NCBI GenBank assembly: GCA_025927515.1
Contig: JAICLG010000136.1
Span: 1 to 7,929, forward strand
Direction: 5' to 3'
Length of the DNA stretch: 7,929 nt
From: Hyphomicrobium sp.
GTDB lineage: Bacteria; Pseudomonadota; Alphaproteobacteria; Rhizobiales; Hyphomicrobiaceae
In this document: one piece after another, positions 1-5,101 of the stretch
Numbering within the stretch: the stretch's first letter is position 1
Layout: each line of letters begins with the position of its first letter
The notes under the pieces: generated by a model
Seen by the model: only the letters and a program-made list of their open reading frames with translations
Database searches by the model: none
What the model was told of the DNA's origin: nothing
Position numbers and translations under genes: made by a program

Positions 1-98
1 GCCGCCCCTGAAAATGCAGGAGACACTCGACTTTGATGTTTGACGGACTCTAAAGAGACTTGGTTAAGGCGCTAATTTAACGTCGGCCGAAGGAACGT

Positions 99-329
99 CT
101 ACCGCCCTCTGCGATCATCATCCGTCAGCGGACGAGCTGCGTCCTCGATCATCAACGGAACTCCGTTCCGTATCGGAAACGCCAATCCGGCGGCTGTGCT
201 GATCAGCTCCCGCGCCTTGGCATCGTAGGTCAATCGTGTTTTGGTGAGCGGACAGACGAGCAGTTCAAGAAGCTTTGGATCGACGGCGTCCGTTTGCTCG
301 TCCTCGTTTTCGAAGGTTTCAGATGCCAT
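99..329 (-). CDS. Trm112 family protein (UPF0434/YcaR-like)
   Basis: Small 76-residue protein of the Trm112 family. In the sequence, residues 19-35 carry the family signature (LLELLVCPLTKTRL, Cys26), followed by the stretch ending GLAFPIRNGVPLMIEDAAR (about 48-66), which is typical of the bacterial family. Only one Cys is present, so the four-Cys zinc site of eukaryotic Trm112 is absent, as is usual for the short bacterial forms. Family knowledge: eukaryotic and archaeal Trm112 activates several RNA/protein methyltransferases; the bacterial role is poorly defined. It is the last gene of the minus-strand operon, 14 bases after the LON-domain gene. A GGGAG Shine-Dalgarno lies at 338-342, beside the stop codon of the upstream gene, 8 bases before the ATG, which suggests coupled translation. 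The acidic N-terminal 17 residues precede the conserved core. Identity is confident, molecular function is not. Confidence 0.9.
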   Translation of the reverse strand: MASETFENEDEQTDAVDPKLLELLVCPLTKTRLTYDAKARELISTAAGLAFPIRNGVPLMIEDAARPLTDDDRRGR

Positions 330-343
330 CGCCGACGCTCCCG

Positions 344-1027
344 CTATTGCAACGTCGTGCCGCTGCTGCCGTTCGACGCCAGATCGATTTCCGCGAGCGC
401 AACCAGAACTTCGGCGCGCGATCGTAGATCTTTGGCCTCAAGAAGCGCCTGCTTTTCTTCCGGTCCGTAAGGGCACATGACCGAAAGTGCGTTGATCAGA
501 AATTCGTTCGATGCGCGTTGAATTGTTGCCCAATCGGTTTTTAGGCGATTGACCTCCAGATACGTTTTGAGCACGCGCAGCAGGTTTTGCCGATCGACGA
601 GTTCCTCGCCCAAACCCTCCGTGAGATCGCTGGCGAACCGGTCGTAGCTCACGCTCATAATGCGATAGGGTTCGTCGGTTTCGGCTTCGCTGATGGATTC
701 AAAGCGCGCAATGCCCGTCAGTGTAATGATCAACCGGCCGTCGTCGAGTTCCTGATAGGACGTCACGCGTCCGGCGCAGCCGACCGAGCGCAAGCCCGCC
801 GACTTGTCGATCGGACTTTCCTGATCGTCGTCACCCGCCAGCATAGGCTGCAGAATGCCGATGATGCGCTCGCCCGACATGACGTCGTCGATCATGCTGA
901 CGTATCGAGGTTCGAAAATATTGAGCGGCAGCGTCGCGCGCGGCAAAAGAATTGCGCCCCGAAGGGGAAACACGGGAATTCTCGCCGGTAGATCGGCCGG
1001 GCGGGTGTAGCGGTCTGTAAGCGTCAA
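344..1027 (-). CDS. LON substrate-binding (N-terminal) domain protein
   Basis: A 227-residue cytoplasmic protein consisting of only the LON N-terminal substrate-recognition domain, without the AAA+ ATPase or Ser-Lys protease parts of true Lon. The hallmark is at residues 17-42: IPVFPLRGAILLPR followed by LPLNIFEPRY. A second family block is GCAGRVTSY (about 84-92) and a third the helical LINALSVMCPYG segment (about 173-184) followed by the EKQALLEAKDLRSR helix. Length is normal for stand-alone alphaproteobacterial members. Such proteins are thought to bind unfolded or specific polypeptides; no enzymatic activity can be inferred. The start is a TTG at 1025-1027 with GGAG at 1038-1041 ten bases upstream; no in-frame ATG with a better site is seen. 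It sits 30 bases after the thioredoxin-TPR gene, in an operon whose other members also serve protein quality control. Confidence 0.92.
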   Translation of the reverse strand: MTLTDRYTRPADLPARIPVFPLRGAILLPRATLPLNIFEPRYVSMIDDVMSGERIIGILQPMLAGDDDQESPIDKSAGLRSVGCAGRVTSYQELDDGRLIITLTGIARFESISEAETDEPYRIMSVSYDRFASDLTEGLGEELVDRQNLLRVLKTYLEVNRLKTDWATIQRASNEFLINALSVMCPYGPEEKQALLEAKDLRSRAEVLVALAEIDLASNGSSGTTLQ

Positions 1028-1057
1028 ATCAAATCATCTCCGCGCGCCATCGCGAGC

Positions 1058-1969
1058 TTAACTGAACAGGAGTGAGGATAACCTGCGACGTCCGTCGGCC
1101 ACCAGCGGTTCCTTGGGGCCCCACGCATCAAAGAACTGTAACAGCTGCTTGCGCGCCGCCTCGTCATTCCATTTGGAATCCATCCTGATGAGATCGAGCA
1201 GAAGATCAAGGGCTTCAGCCCTTTGACCGTTCGCCGCAAGGCCGACGGCAAGATCGAACCTCGCCTGATGATCTTTGGCGTTTTGCCCGAGGCGCTCCCT
1301 GAGCGCCGAAAGGTCGCCCGTGCTCGCCGTCTTTTCGGCAAGCAGGACGGCGGCCTCGACGCTTCTGACGGCGGCAATGTCGCGCTTATCCGGCGGCACA
1401 AGACCCAGCGTCTGCTTGGCCCGCTCCGTATCGCCGCTTCGCAGATAACAGGATGCGAGACCCGCCAACGCTTCCGCATTGGTGCGATCCTCCTGCAGGA
1501 TAGCCGCGAAAATTTCCGCCGCGCCTTGCAGATCTCCCTGCTCCAGCAGTTCGTCGGCCGACTTCAACAGCTCGCCGATCCCGGTCTCCGCGTCGTCCGC
1601 GACAAGCCGATCGACGAAAGCCTTAACGGCGCTCTCGGGCTGCGCGCCGACGAAACCGTCAATAGGCTGGCCGTCTCGAAACGCAAGCACCGTCGGCAAC
1701 GACTGCACCCGGAGTTGCGCGGCGACGGCCTGGTTTTCGTCGACGTTGACCTTCACCAGCCGGACTTTGCCGCTGTAGCTGCGCACGACCTTTTCGATCA
1801 CCGGCGTCAGTTGCTTGCAGGGCCCGCACCAGGCAGCCCAGAAATCGACGATCACCGGTACCGATTTGGATTGGTCGACCACATCGGCTTTGAATGAAGC
1901 CGTCGTCGTATCTTTGATAACGTCACCTCCGGCCGCTCCCGGACGTGATTGGTTATTACCGAACTCCAT
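1058..1969 (-). CDS. cnoX: Thioredoxin-TPR chaperedoxin, CnoX/YbbN type
   Basis: A 303-residue fusion of a thioredoxin fold (about 15-122) and a C-terminal TPR-like helical region (about 130-300). The active site WCGPC lies at residues 47-51 and the cis-proline loop SLPT at 90-93, so the redox centre is intact. This differs from Escherichia coli CnoX/YbbN, which lacks a working CxxC, and resembles the redox-active alphaproteobacterial forms. TPR-like stretches include LLEQGDLQGAAEIFAAIL and the segment with LASCYLRSGDTERAKQTL. Family knowledge: CnoX proteins hold unfolding clients, protect cysteines from over-oxidation and cooperate with GroEL/ES. Start choice: GAGGAG at 1979-1984 abuts an in-frame ATG at 1978 but is 9 bases from the ATG at 1969, so 1969 is preferred; the longer form (MSLMEFG..., 306 residues) would overlap the preceding stop by ATGA. 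It is followed by the LON-domain gene. Confidence 0.92.
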   Translation of the reverse strand: MEFGNNQSRPGAAGGDVIKDTTTASFKADVVDQSKSVPVIVDFWAAWCGPCKQLTPVIEKVVRSYSGKVRLVKVNVDENQAVAAQLRVQSLPTVLAFRDGQPIDGFVGAQPESAVKAFVDRLVADDAETGIGELLKSADELLEQGDLQGAAEIFAAILQEDRTNAEALAGLASCYLRSGDTERAKQTLGLVPPDKRDIAAVRSVEAAVLLAEKTASTGDLSALRERLGQNAKDHQARFDLAVGLAANGQRAEALDLLLDLIRMDSKWNDEAARKQLLQFFDAWGPKEPLVADGRRRLSSLLFS

Positions 1970-1974
1970 CAAAC

Positions 1975-2490
1975 TCATCTCCTCGCCGCATCTTCCGTGG
2001 CATTCAGCGCAATGATGCGGGGTTCATGGCCCGTAGACCGAATGAACCGCAACAAGTCATCGCGCGCAATATTCGTCGTCGCTGTATTTTCAAGCGGGTG
2101 GCAATTCAAGCTCTCCTCGTCCATGAGCGCCTGATCGATCACCACGGCTACCCGCAGGAAGATATCATTCGCAATGGCAAAGGCCGTAACGGATCCTGGC
2201 GTAACGCCGAGCACATCCCTGAGCAGCTCGGGCTTTCCGAATGAAAACCGGCCCATTCCAAGACGCTTTGCGAGACCCTTGAGATCAATCGCCGTCGTGC
2301 TTTTTGCGACAACAAGAACGAGAGTGCCTTTCTCGTCTTTCAGAAACAAGTTCTTGGTATGCGCACCAGGCAGCGGAATATGGATGGCGCTGCTCTCGGC
2401 AACGGTGAACGCCGGCGAATGCGCGACGGTTTCCGTTTCGATACCGAGCGCTGCCAAACGATCTAGAAGCTCATCCCTGCTGAGGGGCAC
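1975..2490 (-). CDS. Prolyl-tRNA editing protein (YbaK/ProXp-ala family)
   Basis: A 171-residue free-standing aminoacyl-tRNA deacylase of the YbaK/PrdX superfamily, expected to clear misacylated tRNA-Pro (chiefly Ala-tRNA-Pro in the ProXp-ala branch). Seen directly: the KNLFLKD block at 46-52 with its conserved lysine, GVTPGSVTAF at 95-104 (the family's substrate-pocket loop) and CHPLENTATT at 130-139. Length matches the family (about 165-175). Start choice: a GTG at 2490 preceded by AAGGAG (2499-2504) at 8 bases gives MPLSRDELLD, the normal family N-terminus. The longer frame from GTG at 2538 adds 16 residues of low-complexity sequence and has no good ribosome site. First gene of the minus-strand operon; its stop is 5 bases from the chaperedoxin ATG. 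ProXp-ala versus a close relative (YbaK Cys-tRNA-Pro type) cannot be settled here, although the KNLFLKD/HPLxNxxT pattern favours ProXp-ala. Confidence 0.9.
   Translation of the reverse strand: MPLSRDELLDRLAALGIETETVAHSPAFTVAESSAIHIPLPGAHTKNLFLKDEKGTLVLVVAKSTTAIDLKGLAKRLGMGRFSFGKPELLRDVLGVTPGSVTAFAIANDIFLRVAVVIDQALMDEESLNCHPLENTATTNIARDDLLRFIRSTGHEPRIIALNATEDAARR
1979..1984 (-). promoter_or_regulatory. Ribosome binding site of the chaperedoxin gene
   Basis: GAGGAG on the minus strand. It is directly adjacent to one in-frame ATG (1978) and 9 bases from the next (1969); the second spacing is normal for bacterial initiation, the first is not. It lies inside the last codons of the upstream editing-protein gene, so the two genes are probably translationally coupled. 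Confidence 0.65.
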
Positions 2491-2498
2491 GCGTGTCT

Positions 2499-2504
2499 CT
2501 CCTT
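2499..2504 (-). promoter_or_regulatory. Ribosome binding site that decides the editing-protein start
   Basis: A perfect AAGGAG on the minus strand, 8 bases before the GTG at 2490. It marks that GTG, rather than the GTG at 2538, as the start of the prolyl-tRNA editing protein. Confidence 0.7.
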
Positions 2505-2553
2505 CGCTTCGAGGCGCCGGGAATCGCGCCGAAACCACGCCGCCGCTGCGACC

Positions 2554-2583
2554 TCATAGCCGACCCCCATCGGGCCCTTGCAA
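2554..2583 (-). promoter_or_regulatory. Candidate promoter of the minus-strand operon
   Basis: On the minus strand a -35-like TTGCAA (2583-2578) is followed after 18 bases by a -10-like CTATGA (2559-2554). Transcription would start near 2547, giving a leader of about 57 bases before the GTG at 2490, and would exclude or nearly exclude the upstream GTG at 2538. The hexamers are imperfect (4 of 6 matches at -35), so this is a prediction. Confidence 0.35.
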
Positions 2584-2606
2584 TGCCTGGGCACATGCGC
2601 CATAAG
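2578..2606 (+). promoter_or_regulatory. Candidate promoter of tRNA-Gly
   Basis: TTGCAA (2578-2583), 17-base spacer, CATAAG (2601-2606). The spacing is ideal and both boxes match 4 of 6 consensus positions. The start would be near 2613, giving a leader of about 36 bases to be removed by RNase P before the tRNA at 2649. The TTGCAA box is its own reverse complement and is also the proposed -35 box of the divergent operon. Confidence 0.4.
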
Positions 2607-2648
2607 GCGTGTCTCTCGGCGCCGCAAGGTGCCGGTGCATACGGAATT

Positions 2649-2719
<71 letters not shown>

Positions 2720-2723
<4 letters not shown>

Positions 2724-2738
2724 GTATGACTGGATTTT
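2720..2738 (+). terminator. Short hairpin with T4 directly after tRNA-Gly
   Basis: TCCAGT-ATG-ACTGGA (2720-2734) forms a perfect 6-bp stem followed by TTTT. Its left arm is the tRNA discriminator base, the CCA end and two bases beyond, so the terminator would be embedded in the tRNA 3' end and disappear on processing. The stem is short and the T tract brief, so termination may be partial. Confidence 0.35.
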
Positions 2739-3035
2739 CCGGCAACCCCACGGAAATGATCGGCACTCTGCCGCACCACTAAACTATCGCGGTTTCACCC
2801 GCGCATGCCCCCACCGGTTGCCGGTGCAAAGCTTCCAATCACGACGCGGACAGTTCCGGTTCGGCCAAAGCGGGGTTTGCCCACCAGCTGACTCTCGTCG
2901 GCCCTACCAATGCGCCCGCGACTTATTTTGCCTGCTCCCAGTCGTCTTCTCACCTGGGAGACGCCTGTCGCACGAAGGGACCCGCAAAATTGCAGGGCCC
3001 CTCAGTCGCTTCATGTCCGGAATATCTGAAACGCC
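2724..3035. other. Gene-free, hairpin-rich intergenic region
   Basis: No frame here has a credible start, ribosome site or recognisable protein on either strand. It contains successive inverted repeats: TTTCCG/CGGAAA (2736-2756), CGGCA/TGCCG (2761-2773), CGCGG/CCGCG (2788-2803), CACCGG/CCGGTG (2812-2826), CTCCCAG/CTGGGAG (2935-2960), and GGGACCCGCA with TGCAGGGCCC (2977-3000; one mismatch, one G-U pair). The last lies 36 bases past the stop of the minus-strand gene at 3036-3329 and could end its transcript, although no strong T tract follows. The region could encode a structured RNA; I do not recognise tmRNA, 6S, RNase P or SRP RNA in it. Confidence 0.4.
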
Positions 3036-3329
3036 TTATTGCTTTCTCTTGTTGCCGTTCGTCGACAAGCTCGAGTCAGGCTTGGCACTGTCGGATGCTC
3101 CGGGCATCTGCCTGGAACCAGACGTGCCCGCCGAAGACCCCGCCGACGAGCCCGCGGTGCCCATCGATGACGAACCCGACGAATTCATATTGCTATTGTT
3201 GGCAGCAGGGGTCGGGTTGGAACTCGATCCGGGTTTGCCCGTGCTCGCGTTCGGATCGTTTTCTGCCGCAAATGCGGGGGCGATCGAGAACACAGCGATA
3301 GCCGCGGCTGCGGCCAGGAAGGGTTTCAT
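3036..3329 (-). CDS. Small exported Ser/Asn/Gly-rich protein of unknown function
   Basis: A 97-residue protein with a clear Sec signal peptide: Lys2, a hydrophobic core LAAAAAIAVFSI and a likely cut after APAFA (residue 21). The mature 76 residues have low complexity, rich in Ser, Asn, Gly, Ala and Pro, with a repetitive GTAGSSAGSSAGTSGS stretch in the middle and a basic end NGNKRKQ. The mature part has no Cys, His, Phe, Tyr, Trp, Val or Ile, so it should be intrinsically disordered in the periplasm or outside the cell. The start is well supported: GGAGG 6 bases before the ATG. It may be translationally coupled to the candidate frame at 3326-3514, whose stop overlaps this ATG. I recognise no family; a long antisense frame (2818-3423) is considered its shadow. 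Confidence 0.75.
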   Translation of the reverse strand: MKPFLAAAAAIAVFSIAPAFAAENDPNASTGKPGSSSNPTPAANNSNMNSSGSSSMGTAGSSAGSSAGTSGSRQMPGASDSAKPDSSLSTNGNKRKQ

Positions 3330-3514
3330 GGCTTTCCTCCAATCGTTATTTCAAAGCCAACACGCCGTGAGGTCGTATGTTCCGCCCTCATCGTATCGCC
3401 GCTTCGAATGCCGATCTGAATAGCGTTCCAAATCTGTGGCGCATTAACGCATTCTCGCGCGCGACCGGCATTCGCGGGTTTCATCACAAATCGGTAAGCC
3501 CGCGATTTCTTCAT
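3326..3514 (-). CDS. Candidate 62-residue basic protein, possible leader ORF
   Basis: An open frame starting MKKSRAYRFVMKPANAG, from an ATG at 3512-3514 that has GGGGAGG on its minus-strand 5' side at 9 bases. Its TGA overlaps the ATG of the exported protein at 3329 (ATGA), a classic coupling arrangement, and the GGAGG of that gene lies within its last codons. The product would be basic, with one Cys and one Trp, no signal peptide and no membrane segment. Against it: third-position GC seems low for this genome, and I recognise no homologous motif. If it is not a gene, 3330-3634 is the divergent regulatory region between the genes at 3329 and 3635. Confidence 0.3.
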   Translation of the reverse strand: MKKSRAYRFVMKPANAGRARECVNAPQIWNAIQIGIRSGDTMRAEHTTSRRVGFEITIGGKP

Positions 3515-3634
3515 TTTGCGAAACCTCCCCACGGACGGGACGTTGCCCATCAATGGCGAGCCGTTGAGCAGCTTATTGAACAACGGAAATGAGCATCAAA
3601 GCGCGGCTCGAAAACGACAAACAAAGAGGCTCGT

Positions 3635-4096
3635 ATGAAAAGATATGTAAGCATGTTGGCCGCCGCGGGCGCAGCTCTGTCGCTGGCGGCCTTTGCACCG
3701 GCGGCTGACGCCGCCCAAATCGGTGGAGGCGGCGGAGGCCACGGTGGTGGTGGCGGAGGAGGGGCTCACTTCAGCGGAGGCCGCGGCGGTGGCGGTGGAG
3801 GAGGGGCTCACTTCAGCGGAGGCCGCGGCGGTGGCGGAGGGGCTCACTTTAGCGGAGGCCGCGGTGGTGGAAACTACGGCGGCGGCCATTTCGGTGGCAA
3901 CCGCGTAGCCCGCAACTTTGGCGGTCACCGCGGCGGGCATGGCGGGCATTGGCGAGGTGGAAGGGGCTATGGTTACGGCTATGGCTGGGGTCCGGGCATC
4001 TACTTCGGCGACCCGTACTATGACGATTACTACGACGATTATGGCTACGGCTATGATTGCTACTGGCGACATGGCCGCCGCTATTGCGATTACTAA
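3635..4096 (+). CDS. Secreted Gly-rich repeat protein with Cys-x8-Cys tail
   Basis: A 153-residue exported protein. Signal peptide 1-26 (MKRYVSML..., likely cut after APAADA). Residues 30-85 are glycine-rich with three tandem copies of a GGAHFSGGRGGG-type unit; 86-120 continue Gly/His/Arg-rich with GHRGGHGGHWRGGRGYGYGYG. The C-terminus becomes acidic and tyrosine-rich (GDPYYDDYYDDYGYGYD, about 125-141), then ends in CYWRHGRRYC (142-151). That last decapeptide is shared with the next two plus-strand genes. AAAGAGGC ends 4 bases before the ATG, and a strong terminator follows. Secreted Gly-rich proteins with Tyr and His may serve in the cell envelope or matrix or bind metal, but nothing here proves it. 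An antisense frame (3596-4072) is a shadow of the repeats. Confidence 0.85.
   Translation: MKRYVSMLAAAGAALSLAAFAPAADAAQIGGGGGGHGGGGGGGAHFSGGRGGGGGGGAHFSGGRGGGGGAHFSGGRGGGNYGGGHFGGNRVARNFGGHRGGHGGHWRGGRGYGYGYGWGPGIYFGDPYYDDYYDDYGYGYDCYWRHGRRYCDY
3755..3870 (+). repeat. In-frame tandem repeat encoding Gly-Ala-His-Phe-Ser-Gly units
   Basis: Copies 1 (3755-3795) and 2 (3797-3837) are identical over 41 bases with a 42-base period. Copy 3 follows after a 36-base step (six bases, two Gly codons, shorter), carries a silent TTC to TTT change, then diverges. All periods are multiples of three. The identity of copies 1 and 2 points to recent expansion, and the copy number is likely to vary between strains. 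Confidence 0.9.
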
Positions 4097-4123
4097 GCGT
4101 TCACTGTCTTACCCCTTCGCGTT

Positions 4124-4156
4124 TGGCTCCGGATTTAACCGTCCGGAGCCATTCTT
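4124..4156 (+). terminator. Rho-independent terminator of the Gly-rich gene
   Basis: Stem TGGCTCCGGA (4124-4133) pairs perfectly with TCCGGAGCCA (4142-4151), with an 8-base loop, followed by TTCTT. It lies 27 bases after the stop at 4096. Confidence 0.8.
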
Positions 4157-4230
4157 GCGCACAGTCTAAGGTAACCCTTTATTCTCGAGTCGCATAAGAG
4201 CATGCGCGGGAAAGGCCAAAGAGGCAGCAC

Positions 4231-4572
4231 ATGAACAAAAGCATGAGCGCATTCGTATCCGCAGGCATTGCACTGGTGATGTTCGGGTCACACGCGATCG
4301 CCGAAACGTCCTCTGCTTCTTCGCATCATCCCCGCTTGCACAAGACGCATACCGTTAAGCACTACAAACACCACAGGCTTTACCGCCATCATTCGTATCT
4401 GTATCGAGTCTATGGCCGACCCGGCCCGCTGTACGGCTATCGGTTTGGCTTCTCGACCTATCCCGGCGATCCATTTTATAGCGATGATTATTTCGACGGC
4501 CGGCGCTGCTACTATTTACATCACAGAGATTTTTGCCGCGGTCCGAAGCCTCTCGATTGGCTCCGTTGGTAG
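4231..4572 (+). CDS. Secreted His/Tyr-rich protein with Cys-x8-Cys tail
   Basis: A 113-residue exported protein. Signal peptide 1-24 (likely cut after SHAIA). The mature N-terminal half is dense in histidine (His 32, 33, 37, 40, 44, 47, 48, 53, 54), lysine and arginine, then tyrosine-rich (SYLYRVYG, LYGYRFGF). Residues 79-89 (GDPFYSDDYFD) match the GDPYYDDYYDD block of the Gly-rich neighbour, and CYYLHHRDFC (93-102) is the same Cys-x8-Cys motif. The tail GPKPLDWLRW follows. AAAGAGGC (4218-4225) sits 5 bases before the ATG, the same ribosome site as at 3635. The His cluster suggests metal binding, which is inference; the two Cys could form one disulfide after export. No named family is recognised and no obvious terminator follows. 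Confidence 0.8.
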   Translation: MNKSMSAFVSAGIALVMFGSHAIAETSSASSHHPRLHKTHTVKHYKHHRLYRHHSYLYRVYGRPGPLYGYRFGFSTYPGDPFYSDDYFDGRRCYYLHHRDFCRGPKPLDWLRW

Positions 4573-4723
4573 CCAATAGTCCTGCAATAAACCGATCTCG
4601 TGATATTCGAATTTTATGAATGCGCGTTATTGTGTTCTGTCTCGGCCGTCACCAAATTGCCGCCCCGTTATAAAAATCGACAGTTTACAAAAACGTATGC
4701 AGTTACCACGGCTTCCCGAACGC

Positions 4724-4729
4724 TATAGT
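4724..4729 (+). promoter_or_regulatory. Candidate -10 box of the Arg/Trp-rich gene
   Basis: TATAGT differs from TATAAT at one position; the -35 region is poor (AGTTAC at 17 bases or TTACCA at 15). The start would be near 4735, about 39 bases before the ATG. A perfect 6-bp hairpin GGCGTC/GACGCC (4737-4754) would sit at the beginning of the leader, just before the AGGAG at 4762-4766. The rest of 4573-4773 is comparatively AT-rich and shows no gene. Confidence 0.35.
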
Positions 4730-4773
4730 CAGCGCGGGCGTCAAGGTGGACGCCGGCAATCAGGAGAGCACGC

Positions 4774-4986
4774 ATGAAAACAATGTTGGGCGTAATCATT
4801 GTTGCGGCGGCGATGGTGCTTGGCGGCGGGTACGCCAGCGCGACCGTCAACAGTAACGTGCATGCACTGAACTTGCTTTCCAAGCAAGCATCGGCGACGC
4901 AGGACGTCTATTGGCGTCGCCCTTGGCGTCATCGCCATCGCGTCTGCTGGTGGCGGCACGGACACCGCATTTGCCGCTGGCGGTAA
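4774..4986 (+). CDS. Very small secreted Arg/Trp/His-rich protein with Cys-x8-Cys
   Basis: A 70-residue precursor. Signal peptide 1-23 (MKTMLGVIIVAAAMVLGGGYASA). The mature form is about 47 residues: a short neutral stretch (TVNSNVHALNLLSKQASATQDV) and then an extremely basic, aromatic tail YWRRPWRHRHR followed by VCWWRHGHRICRWR. CWWRHGHRIC (58-67) matches CYWRHGRRYC of the gene at 3635 in seven of ten positions. AGGAG lies 7 bases before the ATG, and a strong terminator begins 7 bases after the stop, so this is a compact monocistronic unit. Tails of this type recur in hypothetical small exported proteins of Hyphomicrobiales, with no function known to me. Possible roles include heme or metal binding, envelope association, or membrane-active peptide; none is shown. 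Confidence 0.8.
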   Translation: MKTMLGVIIVAAAMVLGGGYASATVNSNVHALNLLSKQASATQDVYWRRPWRHRHRVCWWRHGHRICRWR

Positions 4987-4992
4987 GCGTTA

Positions 4993-5024
4993 AAAGTGCG
5001 GCGCGATCAGCGTCGCACTTTCTT
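4993..5024 (+). terminator. Strong rho-independent terminator
   Basis: A 12-bp stem, AAAGTGCGGCGC (4993-5004) with GCGTCGCACTTT (5010-5021), one G-U pair and loop GATCA, then CTT. It starts 7 bases after the stop of the Arg/Trp-rich gene. The A-run before and T-run after could let it work in both directions. Confidence 0.85.
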
Positions 5025-5101
5025 GCGGACCGTAGATACGCCAATCTCACGCCATACTCCTACGAGATCATGCATCCGCAAAGTCAAAGAGGGTGCGTCG
5101 A

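Noticed and set aside
1..98. Possible terminator or next gene after the Trm112 gene
   Set aside because: No stem with a T tract and no credible reading frame was found in the 98 bases available.
1223..1897. Plus-strand 224-residue frame opposite the chaperedoxin gene
   Set aside because: Shadow of a GC-rich coding sequence; Arg/Asp/Leu-rich with no recognisable domain.
2745..2800. tRNA-like D-arm sequence on the minus strand (ATAGTTTAGTGGT)
   Set aside because: No pairing acceptor or anticodon stem and no T-arm consensus could be fitted, so it is not called as a tRNA or tRNA remnant.
2818..3423. Plus-strand 201-residue frame opposite the Ser/Asn-rich protein, with an acidic hydrophobic centre
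   Set aside because: No ribosome site or signal peptide, while the opposite strand has both.
3596..4072. Minus-strand 158-residue Ala/Val/Ser-rich frame opposite the Gly-rich gene
   Set aside because: Glycine codon repeats read backwards give Ala/Ser/Thr/Pro repeats; it has no ribosome site.
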